DNA of 64,000 nucleotides. It comes from Flavihumibacter fluminis. GTDB taxonomy: Bacteria > Bacteroidota > Bacteroidia > Chitinophagales > Chitinophagaceae. Below the pieces are notes generated by a model. The model was not told where the DNA came from, made no database searches, and worked only from the letters and a program-made list of their open reading frames with translations. The DNA lies in contig NZ_JAKEVY010000001.1 in NCBI RefSeq assembly GCF_021491375.1, forward strand, positions 310,001 through 374,000. Reading direction: 5' to 3'. Within the stretch, counting starts at the first letter, position 1; each line of letters starts with the position of its first letter. Positions 35,751-43,762 of the stretch are shown here, in pieces. The translations under genes and the position numbers were made by a program.

Positions 35751-36203
35751 CTATTCCTTTGTTGGAAACAAATACGTAAAATGCACCGCATTCATTTCAG
35801 TACTACTATTGGTTTTGCGATAAAAGCGTACCGCCTCCAGGTCATCCGATTCGGCTTCTACATACGCATGATCAAATCCATTTTGTGCACAATAGCTGCA
35901 AACTTCAGAAAGTAATTGCTTGCCCAATCCCCTACCCTGAAAAGCGGGACGAACACCTACATCGTATATATACGCCACTGGTTTGGGAGTATAATAGCTA
36001 TGCAGTACATAAACTGTTAACCCTGCTACTACTTTCTGATCTACCATCACTACAAAAACCATAAAATTGGGGTCGGTGAGTAAGGCAGCCGGATAGTTGT
36101 CTGCCGGCTTCACTGAGTCAACTTCAAAAACCTCCTGAAATATATCCAGGAGGTTTTTGAATTCAGAAAGCTCGTCGGGGTTTAACTTTTTAACGATCAC
36201 CAT
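35751..36203 (-). CDS. GNAT acetyltransferase, AAC(3)-I-like paralogue
   Basis: The protein is 150 residues, a clear paralogue of the 8715-9155 product along its whole length: KKLNPDELSEFKNLLDIFQEVFEV, IYDVGVRPAFQGRGLGKQLL for the acetyl-CoA site, and NGFDHAYVEAESDDLEAVRFYRKT near the end. It belongs to the AAC(3)-I-like group. An aminoglycoside substrate is not demonstrated. It lies next to a sigma-factor gene on the same strand, with a 46-base gap. Confidence 0.75.
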   Translation of the reverse strand: MVIVKKLNPDELSEFKNLLDIFQEVFEVDSVKPADNYPAALLTDPNFMVFVVMVDQKVVAGLTVYVLHSYYTPKPVAYIYDVGVRPAFQGRGLGKQLLSEVCSYCAQNGFDHAYVEAESDDLEAVRFYRKTNSSTEMNAVHFTYLFPTKE

Positions 36204-36248
36204 CCTGAATTATTTCACCTTAACAGAAAAACTATTTCTTGTCCAGCT

Positions 36249-36803
36249 TCAGGTTATAGGCTGAAGCAGTTTACGCAGCGCTTCCAGTCCGCGTGATTTT
36301 TGCGTTTTTACAGTACTGGGATGCAAATTTAATTCCCGGGCAATTTCATTGGTGTTTTTGTCTTCCAGGAAATACATGGTAATCACTTTCTGATTACCCG
36401 GCGATAATGCTTTAAGCGCATTGTATAACACATGGTACAATTCCGTGCGCACCAATTTTTCAAAAGCTTTTTCGGTAGTGATAGCAGGTTTCTGAGCTGC
36501 ACGATGCATAACGCTGCGCTTCCGCTCCTTCCGCAAATAGGCGATGCTATCTCGCTGCACAATTTTATACAAATAGGCCCGGATCGCACCATAGGTATCC
36601 AGCTTCCAATTCATTTTCCACGATTTAATAAAAGCACCACAAGCAATTTCTTCAGCTATGGACCGATTGTTCAAAATATTATAGGCATAATAGCTCAGCA
36701 CCGGATGAAATTCCTCGTAAAGAATGGCAAGTGCCTGTTCATTACCCTTGTAGAAAGCCTGGGCCAGGAATTGCTGGTTTAAAAATGGGTTGGAATTCTT
36801 CAT
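36249..36803 (-). CDS. Sigma-70-family RNA polymerase sigma factor (ECF-like)
   Basis: A 184-residue protein with sigma-70 region 2 (AILYEEFHPVLSYYAYNILN, SIAEEIACGAFIKSW, YKIVQRDSIAYLRKE) and region 4 with a helix-turn-helix (ALKALSPGNQKVITMYFLED, TNEIARELNLHPSTVKTQKSRGLEALR). It fits Bacteroidota ECF-like factors. No anti-sigma gene is adjacent. Its upstream region shares a ~37-bp block with the promoter of the 42123-42596 gene. Confidence 0.85.
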   Translation of the reverse strand: MKNSNPFLNQQFLAQAFYKGNEQALAILYEEFHPVLSYYAYNILNNRSIAEEIACGAFIKSWKMNWKLDTYGAIRAYLYKIVQRDSIAYLRKERKRSVMHRAAQKPAITTEKAFEKLVRTELYHVLYNALKALSPGNQKVITMYFLEDKNTNEIARELNLHPSTVKTQKSRGLEALRKLLQPIT

Positions 36804-36851
36804 AGTACAAGGTGAATAAGAGCAACCTAAATTACCAACACCTTGGTGAAT

Positions 36852-36888
36852 AAAATAATCCGGGGGTGATTAAATTAATCAGATCTCA
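36852..36888 (-). promoter_or_regulatory. Shared operator-like block, copy 1
   Basis: The plus strand reads AAATAATCC-GG-GGG-TGATTAAATTAATC-AG, matching 42645-42681 (TAAATAATCCGG, TGATTAAATTA(A/G)TC). TAATC and GATTA half-sites alternate, forming TAATC-N7-GATTA and then GATTAA-A-TTAATC. It lies upstream of the sigma-factor start. Confidence 0.55.
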
Positions 36889-36907
36889 AATTTTTTCCCA
36901 GCAGGAT

Positions 36908-37168
36908 TTATCGTAAACGTATTCCTATAACCGATTCAATTTTTCTCACCCACTTATCTACAAGACGCGGAAAAACGTTCATTCTCTCAGCAAATTCATT
37001 ACGGGTCAGATTTAATTGATAAAGAAGTTCCAAAATAGAAATAACAATTTTTTGAAAGTAGTGAAGCCAATGTCGGTTTTCTCGCTTTTGATTTGCAACT
37101 GATATCCTATTGCTTTCCCAAATTCCCCCCAAAGTTCCATTAGTTTCTGTCTGGTTGTAATAATGCAA
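36908..37168 (-). pseudogene. Truncated Xre-type helix-turn-helix protein
   Basis: The protein is 86 residues. The last ~50 contain an Xre-like helix-turn-helix (ILELLYQLNLTRNEFAERMN then VFPRLVDKWVRK), which in related antitoxin-like proteins continues with a G-K-E-N-F-T-L-E-T-I tail. Here that tail is replaced by unrelated residues and a stop. It looks like a truncated HTH protein, possibly a leftover antitoxin. It may still bind DNA. Confidence 0.5.
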
Positions 37169-37227
37169 ACAATTTAGATGCTTTTATATGGTACATGTTA
37201 ATTGTTTTACGCTATAAAGCCAGATCT

Positions 37228-37560
37228 TCATATCTTCATCCATCCTGTTCCATCACAGGCTTTACATCTTACCATTCCACTGCCATAACAAACTACACAG
37301 CTATTGGAGACCGTTTTAGGCCCATCCCCTCTTTGTCCTGTTCCTTTACAGTAACTACAAGACGCTTCACCATTAATACAGTTATAGCAAATTGATCGAT
37401 ACGTAGATTTTTCCTTTTTATAATTTTCTATTTTTCTCATGGCATTCTCTCTTTCTTCAGCTTCAATTGAAGGCGTATTATTGCTATCCTTTAATGCTGG
37501 TACTAATGTTAAAACATAAATTATAATTCCTACTATTATAATAGTTGTAATAATGCCCAT
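37228..37560 (-). CDS. Membrane protein with DnaJ-type zinc-finger domain
   Basis: A 110-residue protein with an N-terminal membrane segment (residues ~2-22) and a C-terminal cysteine-rich region with C-x-x-C-x-G-x-G-type repeats (CSYCKGTGQRGDG, CVVCYGSG, CKACDGTGW), the DnaJ central zinc-finger pattern without a J domain. Similar orphan zinc-finger proteins are known in Bacteroidota. It may hold partly folded substrates or act as a zinc-binding scaffold. No partner gene is visible. Confidence 0.68.
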   Translation of the reverse strand: MGIITTIIIVGIIIYVLTLVPALKDSNNTPSIEAEERENAMRKIENYKKEKSTYRSICYNCINGEASCSYCKGTGQRGDGPKTVSNSCVVCYGSGMVRCKACDGTGWMKI

Positions 37561-37784
37561 TGTTATTTTTATTTAATTTTTTGAATGTAATATCTCATTA
37601 AGATTTCAAAACAAAACAGAATAGACCCCTCTTTGCCAAAGATATCTGTTTTTCAATCCGGGTTATGCTCATTTTTTTATAGATGTTCACGAACAAATTT
37701 TAGTAACTGCTGACAGCACGTATAGAAAAAAGTATAGTTGATTAAATGTAGAATACGTACTTTAAATACTGAAATTTACAGGCG

Positions 37785-38477
37785 TTACTTATATGGATTA
37801 TTTTGGTCGTTACCTATCAGAAATGGAACAAAAAATTGTGTTGCTAATAACAAAGTTGGCAGAACTATAAAAAATATTATTACAAGAGAATGAAAATATG
37901 TATTTCTAGAATTTAATACATGTGTAAAATTCTTTTTAAAAACAATCCCAGAAATGGAAATGCATAAAACATGAAAAAGTAAGAAACTAAATAGATTGCC
38001 TTGCTTAATAGTCTCTGGGATATATAGGAATTTAAAAGCATTATTAAATGATAATGTCTCTATCCAAATATTTTTATTTGGAAAAATGAACGAAAATAAT
38101 AAGCCAGTTATTAAGTAGGTGCAAGATGTCCAGAATGTACCACGGAAAGCTGTTTCAAGTGATAATTCAGCTTTTGTGAGCTTTATTTTACTTTTATAAA
38201 AGGTAATCAAAAAGCTGCTGAACAAAGCAGAAATCGCCGCTGGTATAGCAATAATAAGTGCTATAACAATGAGAATGATCTGTCCGCAACCTTCTCCATT
38301 TCCAGGATTAAATGAGCTACCACTGTTTTTTCTTTTCGAATCAGGGTTGTTTATTCTTTCATTCCATTCACGTTCATTTTTACCTTTAACATATTCATCC
38401 CAATTTCCCCCACTCCAAGGCTTCTGATTGCGACCTTCATCGAAACTATCACTAATTAAAAGATAATCAGGTGTCAT
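37785..38477 (-). CDS. Hypothetical integral membrane protein
   Basis: From the ATG at 38477 it is 230 residues. The first ~65 are hydrophilic, with a Trp/Asn-rich stretch and a Gly/Ser-rich linker (KNSGSSFNPGNGEGCG). The rest contains about five hydrophobic segments. I do not recognise the family. Starting at the upstream ATG (38498) would add seven residues, which are hydrophobic and do not look like a natural N-terminus. The function is unknown. Confidence 0.55.
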   Translation of the reverse strand: MTPDYLLISDSFDEGRNQKPWSGGNWDEYVKGKNEREWNERINNPDSKRKNSGSSFNPGNGEGCGQIILIVIALIIAIPAAISALFSSFLITFYKSKIKLTKAELSLETAFRGTFWTSCTYLITGLLFSFIFPNKNIWIETLSFNNAFKFLYIPETIKQGNLFSFLLFHVLCISISGIVFKKNFTHVLNSRNTYFHSLVIIFFIVLPTLLLATQFFVPFLIGNDQNNPYK

Positions 38478-38902
38478 AATAAATAATAAAGTAGGCAATT
38501 AGTTTTGTACAAAATGTCAAATTCGTTAATACAGATATTTTCTTGCCAAACGATTTTCTATTTCTTACATTCCCCAAAATGATAAATGAATGAATTACCG
38601 TCAGGCAGTCCAACTAGTACAGCTTTTGTTTTAAATTAGATATACCCCAATCTTTAATAACTTTTAGCGAAAGAACATTTACTGCTGATTTTCCAAATGC
38701 ATCCGAATAAGAAAGCCGTTTTTTACAATGCCATATCTATTATGTATAAATTCCCTTGATTTTATAATAATACTTCCATAATCTCCAATAAATTGATCTG
38801 CTTATTTAGCGGTTTCTAATTTTATGGCCAGGTTGGTACAAATGTGTCTTGGTCGTACATTTCCCCCTTTCAGATCATTTAGACGCTTTCAAATACCGTC
38901 GT

Positions 38903-38984
38903 CGATATCCGCGGTATCAAAGAAGACGGCGATGACTTGATAAGGATCGGTAATCTTATCCTTAAACCAAACCGATGTTTCCAG
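38903..38984 (-). pseudogene. 82-bp fragment of the 41536-42112 gene
   Basis: This segment matches 42016-42097 in 78 of 82 positions. On the minus strand it reads LETSVWFKDKITDPYQVIAV then FFDTADID before diverging into a stop, so it is a decayed piece of the same coding region. The rest of the gap 38478-39003 shows no supported gene. Confidence 0.8.
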
Positions 38985-39003
38985 TTTTCAGATATTTTCT
39001 TTT

Positions 39004-41049
39004 CTAAAATCCAGCCTCTTCCTTCCTCCTGACAAATTGAAATACACCTGATCTATCAATATACCCTTCAATGCTTTTATCTGAATTCAAACGTTTACCA
39101 ATTTCTGCATATTGAAGTTTTGACTCAGGTTCAAACAATTTCAATTTAGTAAAGACAGGATCAATAATAATAGAACCAGATAGATCTGCAATACCAATTC
39201 CATTCTTTGTATTACTTGCTACTTCAAATAAAAATTCACCATCTTTAACACCAGACCTGACATACAACATTTCACCATTAGGAAAATGGGCCCTAAGCTT
39301 TTTTAGCACAGGGATGTAAACGCCATTGGTATCCACAAAATATGCATTATCCTTAACTCTTGCATTTGTATTAATTGACACACAAGTATACCCATTAGAA
39401 TATAAAAACGGTTCTGAGACTGGATTTACCTGAGCACTCATAATTGAAATTGTATCTCCAGAGTTCTTAGGTAAGGTAAAAACAATTTCACCTCTTCTAT
39501 TTATCATGGCATATTCAATTCTTTCAAGCCCAATAGCTTTCACCAAGGATCTCCCATTGCTAAATCTGCCTGGCTGTGACCTGAACTTATAAGGAATTAC
39601 TAAATTGCCCAGTGTATCAATTGCTCCCCAACGCTCCTCTCCAAATTCATTTAATGTACAAACAAATGCTAAACCTTCACTGAATCTACCAACTTTGTAG
39701 AATGAAGGCGGTATTTTAAATTCTCCAAATCTGTTTATAAAACCAATTTTTTTATTTTTAATCTCTCGAAGTTTAATAATATCATTCACCTTATCTTCAG
39801 AATAATTTAATTTCCGTGCTGGATGAAGTCCGCAATTCCAATCAGGCAAACCGTCATTTGGTGTAGCCCAACTTGTTTCTTCCAAATAATAATTGATATT
39901 AGTGTATCCTAGAGCTTTTGAATAGTTTCGATTTCCTTTTCCAATTAACCGTGCACCATCGTACTTAACAGATATCATTCTGCCATCTGGCGGTAAAGAG
40001 TTTTCACCGTACGTAAGTGCAGTAATTATATATCCATCATACGAAAATTGATTGAGTGATACTTTTTCAAATCCAGTGTTTTTAAGAATATCTTTCATCC
40101 ATTTGATTTTCCCATCGGGGAGAATATACCCATGTATATAATCGGAGGAATTCGGTGTTCTTTTTACAAATGAATACATTTTAATACCCTTAGTGCCAGG
40201 CAGGTAATTTGCTAAGGAACCATATTTGGTTTCAAAAAACGTTACTCTATCTTGTGCACGTCCATTAATGTTTGATGCAACACCACCATATGAATCAGCT
40301 TCTGACGATATACCATAATTATCGAAAGGATGAATAAGCTTGCCATTTTCATCAATAAGGCTTTGCAAATCACCTTTATTTACAACTGCAAATCTTCCAA
40401 AGAAATAATCTAGCTTGTCATAATCAAGATATTTGACATTTGGAGAGATAGTTCCAGCTTTTAAACTATTTTGGTTAATTGATTTATCAGTATTACTCTT
40501 TACAGCTGTGCTTTGCTTTTGGGAAACATTACTATTTGTGATACTATTTTCAGGCTTCTTTCCATTTAAAAAGCTAAATGATTCAACCATTTTGATTGTT
40601 ACAGGCATACCATCATTAAATACTCCTTCAGGAGCTATATAATAAAATGAATAGCGCCGATTATCCGCAATAATCTGATAGCATCTATAGCGAGTGCCGG
40701 ATTTAGTAGTATAGTCAATTACCCACCATTTATTTAAGCCTATTTCTTCAAAGCCGGAATAATTCAAGACCTGATTTTTATTCTTTTTTTGATTTTTCAG
40801 TTGAATTTCGGAAAACTCATCAAGTGTCATATACGGCTGAATAGTAAATTCAAAATGTTCAACTTCCCACTTACGGGAGGCATTGGATGCCGCTACTGCT
40901 AGAAAATCTGATGTATTAATATTTTGAAGAGTAACATCATCCGGCAATTTGAGAGAAAATATTTTATCCTTTGAAATAAATATTGCATCATTTTTTTGCC
41001 CAAAACATATTGTATGAAAAATAAAAAACACTACAGTGAGAAACCTCAT
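39004..41049 (-). CDS. Secreted WG-repeat protein
   Basis: A 681-residue protein with a signal peptide (MRFLTVVFFIFHTICFG). The second half carries WG-type repeats: KIGFINRFGEFKIPPSFYKVGRFSEG, RWGAIDTLGNLVIPYKF, AMINRRGEIVF, SGSIIIDPVFTKLKLFEPE, each about 30-45 residues with the G-x-I/V-x-x-x-G-x-x-x-I-P-x-x-Y/F pattern. The first ~150 residues form an unrelated domain containing YMTLDEFSEIQLKNQKK. WG repeats usually form a beta-propeller-like protein-interaction surface. Confidence 0.75.
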   Translation of the reverse strand: MRFLTVVFFIFHTICFGQKNDAIFISKDKIFSLKLPDDVTLQNINTSDFLAVAASNASRKWEVEHFEFTIQPYMTLDEFSEIQLKNQKKNKNQVLNYSGFEEIGLNKWWVIDYTTKSGTRYRCYQIIADNRRYSFYYIAPEGVFNDGMPVTIKMVESFSFLNGKKPENSITNSNVSQKQSTAVKSNTDKSINQNSLKAGTISPNVKYLDYDKLDYFFGRFAVVNKGDLQSLIDENGKLIHPFDNYGISSEADSYGGVASNINGRAQDRVTFFETKYGSLANYLPGTKGIKMYSFVKRTPNSSDYIHGYILPDGKIKWMKDILKNTGFEKVSLNQFSYDGYIITALTYGENSLPPDGRMISVKYDGARLIGKGNRNYSKALGYTNINYYLEETSWATPNDGLPDWNCGLHPARKLNYSEDKVNDIIKLREIKNKKIGFINRFGEFKIPPSFYKVGRFSEGLAFVCTLNEFGEERWGAIDTLGNLVIPYKFRSQPGRFSNGRSLVKAIGLERIEYAMINRRGEIVFTLPKNSGDTISIMSAQVNPVSEPFLYSNGYTCVSINTNARVKDNAYFVDTNGVYIPVLKKLRAHFPNGEMLYVRSGVKDGEFLFEVASNTKNGIGIADLSGSIIIDPVFTKLKLFEPESKLQYAEIGKRLNSDKSIEGYIDRSGVFQFVRRKEEAGF

Positions 41050-41302
41050 ATTTAATTTCTATTTAATTGTGTTCGTTATATTAATTAAGTTCATTTTACA
41101 AACAGGGTGCTTATGTTTGCTTCAACATCAAAAACGGAAATTTTTAGGGAACGAATATTTTCTGTGTAAAATAATGGCTATAATCAGCAGCACAGGAAAT
41201 CACAGGATAGATTTCTCTAATATATTTCTAATTAAGAAAATCGACAAGTTTTAACTACTGAATTTTAAAATATTTTCCATGAATTAATTGTAGCAGTATT
41301 TT

Positions 41303-41539
41303 TCACCCACCCCTCCCCTTCACCAACCCATAGTTCGCCCTCACCAGCCCCCGCAACAACTCATAAAAATGAAACCAATTCGCCCTATCTATTTCATTCC
41401 AGTCATTCCCTTCTTCACTGCTCAGCGTTAACCGAAACATCTGCCACAAGTGCTCCTCAGTATAGGCTAACCCATATGCATCCAGAAACTCCAGTATCGC
41501 CTGCTGGTGGGCTACTCTATCATCCCGCGAAGATTTCAT
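41303..41539 (-). CDS. Small hypothetical protein (third gene of unknown operon)
   Basis: A 78-residue soluble protein rich in aromatic residues (NDWNEIDRANWFHFYELLRGLVR). Its ATG overlaps the stop of the 41536-42112 gene by four bases, indicating coupling. No family is recognised. It is the last gene of a three-gene minus-strand operon starting at 42596. Confidence 0.6.
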   Translation of the reverse strand: MKSSRDDRVAHQQAILEFLDAYGLAYTEEHLWQMFRLTLSSEEGNDWNEIDRANWFHFYELLRGLVRANYGLVKGRGG

Positions 41540-42112
41540 AACCGTCTTTTACTAATCCTGTTTTTAATATGCCCGCCGACATGGTTTACTTCCCGAACAT
41601 CAATCAGGTGCACGGCTTCCACCAGTTTGGTGAGCTGGAAATAGAGGGATAGCGGCCTGACATCTTCTAATTCCAGCAGGTTCATAGATCGCAGGGAATA
41701 GTCCATCAGCAACTGCAGTTGTTCTTTCCAGTTGGCGATATTCTGGTATCGGAAAAAGCGTTTGAACACCCTGTAGGGATTGGCAAACTCTTTATAGCTG
41801 AGCGACCGGGGTAAGAAATCCCATTTGGTCAGCTTACCATGCCATCCCACAAAGAGATTGGGATTAAACACATCCTCTTTCCAACAACCAGGCTGCATTG
41901 ATCACCGATTCCAGCAAGCTGAATTCATAGAGCAGACGACCTGGCTCCTGCTTCTCCCAGCACCGATCGGAGCAGGCCACCTGGAGGATGTTTTTAATGA
42001 TTTTCCGATGATAAGCGATATCCGCGGCATCAAAGAAGGCGGCGATGATTTGATAGGGATCGGTAATCTTATCCTTAAACCAAACCGATGTTTCCAGGTA
42101 CTCGTGTTTCAT
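41536..42112 (-). pseudogene. Hypothetical protein with a frameshift (middle gene of operon)
   Basis: From the ATG at 42112 one frame reads MKHEYLETSVWFKDKITDPY down to LLESVINAAWLLE. The next frame then continues EDVFNPNLFVGWHGKLTK to the end at 41536. Removing one A from the GGAAAGAGG run near 41882 joins the halves as AAWLLEEDVFNPNLF, so a single extra base explains the break. The joined protein would be ~191 residues. A weak likeness to RteC-type proteins (the FKRFFRYQ region) is not secure. An 82-bp fragment of this gene lies at 38903. Confidence 0.7.
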
Positions 42113-42122
42113 AAGAAGGTAG

Positions 42123-42596
42123 TTAAAGGTTAGGAATCGATTTATAGGAACCGGGAAAGGCAGTGATGATCCGACCTCCGGCATCCGTAAGGATGGTGAG
42201 CAGGCAGGTGGGTACATGATCGAGATCGATGCCGATGGTTTTATCCAGCGTAAGGGTACGTTTGAACTGTAGGGTACCTGGAATGGGAGAAGCCGGCTCG
42301 GTAGAGGCATCGCGGAGGTAAGAAAGCAATTCGATAAGCGGAACTGTGAATTTACTGGCAGCCGGATGCCGGGGAATGGTATAGTAATGCCGTTCCAGCA
42401 TATGTGCGAGGGCGGTAACAGTAATGTAATAGGATTTGCGGAACAATTTTTTCCGATCCTTCAGGGGCACCTGGAAGAAGGCGTTCAGAATCATCTGATT
42501 CATCCATTGTTGGGTATCGCTGAGCAGGAAGATGAGCCGGATCCATTCTGCTTCATTGAAAGGAGGAAAATTGTGCAGCTGCGTGGTATTTTCCAT
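42123..42596 (-). CDS. Hypothetical protein (first gene of unknown operon)
   Basis: The protein is 157 residues, helical in the first half (EWIRLIFLLSDTQQWMNQMI) with a beta-rich second half (KRTLTLDKTIGIDLDHVPTC and LLTILTDAGGRIITAFPGSY). I do not recognise the family. The 10-base gap to the next gene makes an operon of three. The promoter region is shared in sequence with that of the 36249-36803 sigma gene, suggesting a common regulator. It is divergent from the Xre-like gene at 42724. Confidence 0.6.
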   Translation of the reverse strand: MENTTQLHNFPPFNEAEWIRLIFLLSDTQQWMNQMILNAFFQVPLKDRKKLFRKSYYITVTALAHMLERHYYTIPRHPAASKFTVPLIELLSYLRDASTEPASPIPGTLQFKRTLTLDKTIGIDLDHVPTCLLTILTDAGGRIITAFPGSYKSIPNL

Positions 42597-42644
42597 GGAA
42601 TATGGTGCTTGGTAAAATGGTAAAGTAACACCTACCCGATTGTA

Positions 42645-42681
42645 TTAAATAATCCGGAAATGATTAAATTAGTCGGGCTCT
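42645..42681 (-). promoter_or_regulatory. Shared operator-like block, copy 2
   Basis: The sequence is TAAATAATCCGGAAATGATT followed by AAATTAGTCGG, matching the block upstream of the sigma gene at 36803. TAATC/GATTA half-sites alternate. It lies in the divergent region between the 42596 operon and the Xre-like gene, so it is a candidate operator for that Xre protein. Confidence 0.55.
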
Positions 42682-42710
42682 GGCATATTTTAATCAGCGG
42701 TTTAAAACCT

Positions 42711-42718
42711 TATATTTG
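42711..42718 (+). promoter_or_regulatory. -7 box of the Xre-like gene
   Basis: TATATTTG fits TAnnTTTG exactly and ends only five bases before the ATG at 42724, so the transcript would be nearly leaderless. Confidence 0.55.
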
Positions 42719-42723
42719 TCCTT

Positions 42724-43134
42724 ATGGAAAAGAAAATTCATCACGGAAAAAATGTTGCGCGCTTTCGGCAGATGTTGGGAATGAAGCAGGATCTGTTGGC
42801 ATCCTTACTGGGTGAAGAATGGACACAATTGAAGATCTCCCGACTGGAAGCGAAAGAAGAAATTGAGGATGGGATTCTGGATGATGTAGCGCGGGCATTG
42901 AAAATTCCGGTGGATGCAATTAAGAATTTTGATGAGGAAGCGGCGATAAGTATTGTTGCGAATACATTTACAGATGAATCTGTAGCATATGTTGAAAATT
43001 ACAAATGCACATTTAATCCCTTAGATAAATGGGCTGAAGAAATTGCAGTAAACAGAAAATTATACGAAAGATTACTTCAAGCTGAAAAAGAAAAAATAGA
43101 GCTTTTGCAAAAATTACTAGACAAGCATAAATAA
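42724..43134 (+). CDS. Xre-family helix-turn-helix protein
   Basis: A 136-residue protein with an N-terminal Xre domain (NVARFRQMLGMKQDLLASLLGEEWTQLKISRLEAKEEIEDGILDDVARALKIPVDAIKNF) and a C-terminal charged helix (about residues 105-136) that may be a coiled coil. It is divergent from the three-gene operon at 42596 and probably represses it and itself through the TAATC/GATTA block between them. Confidence 0.78.
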   Translation: MEKKIHHGKNVARFRQMLGMKQDLLASLLGEEWTQLKISRLEAKEEIEDGILDDVARALKIPVDAIKNFDEEAAISIVANTFTDESVAYVENYKCTFNPLDKWAEEIAVNRKLYERLLQAEKEKIELLQKLLDKHK

Positions 43135-43729
43135 AGTGCAAGAGTTAGGACTTTATCTGAAAATCAGGTTATTTTATTTTTTATAGAGTTATGATGTATT
43201 AATAATTTTATTTTATTGCATCAACCAAATGCTATTTAATATAATGAACCAAAAAAGTCTGAAAAGTCATTTTCCTATAGAAGTATCTTCCAGAGTGATT
43301 TCGTTCATTATTTTAGAAATGAAGCCAACTGCCGTTATCTTGTTGAACTAATTTTCAGTTATCATACTTCTTTTTTATACACCACGCAAATAAATCAATC
43401 TTTCAATATTAAATGAACGTATTAACAGCTTCCATTTCAGATTGAAAGGTATACTTTGATTTTATTTCGACAAATTCCTTACAATTGTTGAATAAGTTCC
43501 TTTTGTTGGTGTCTAACTTTCTTCAGATCAAACCTCATTCAGAAGTCAGTAAAAACCCGGGAAAGCACTTTTGAGATGGCTCTAGGAAAGGGATAAAACA
43601 ATCATTCAGAATTTCGACCAATCAAAATAATTTAGCCAAGTATTTTAAATACAATCTATTTCAAATTAATAATTTACCCACTTGAAAAAAATATAATTAA
43701 AGATTTTTCGTTAAAAACCATTTTAAATA
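43135..43729. other. AT-rich spacer before the restriction-modification pair, no gene
   Basis: A stretch of about 600 bases with no convincing reading frame. It is strongly AT-rich and marks the left edge of the defence island. I found no tRNA, repeat or palindrome that would identify an integration site. Confidence 0.4.
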
Positions 43730-43737
43730 TATATTTG
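43730..43737 (+). promoter_or_regulatory. -7 box of the methyltransferase gene
   Basis: TATATTTG, a perfect Bacteroidota -7 element, 25 bases upstream of the methyltransferase ATG at 43763. Confidence 0.55.
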
Positions 43738-43762
43738 TAACCATTGTATAAGGTTAATTAAC

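Noticed and set aside
41864-42310. Start of the middle gene upstream at 42310
   Set aside because: The upstream codons overlap the preceding gene in another frame and have unnatural composition. The ATG at 42112 is used instead.
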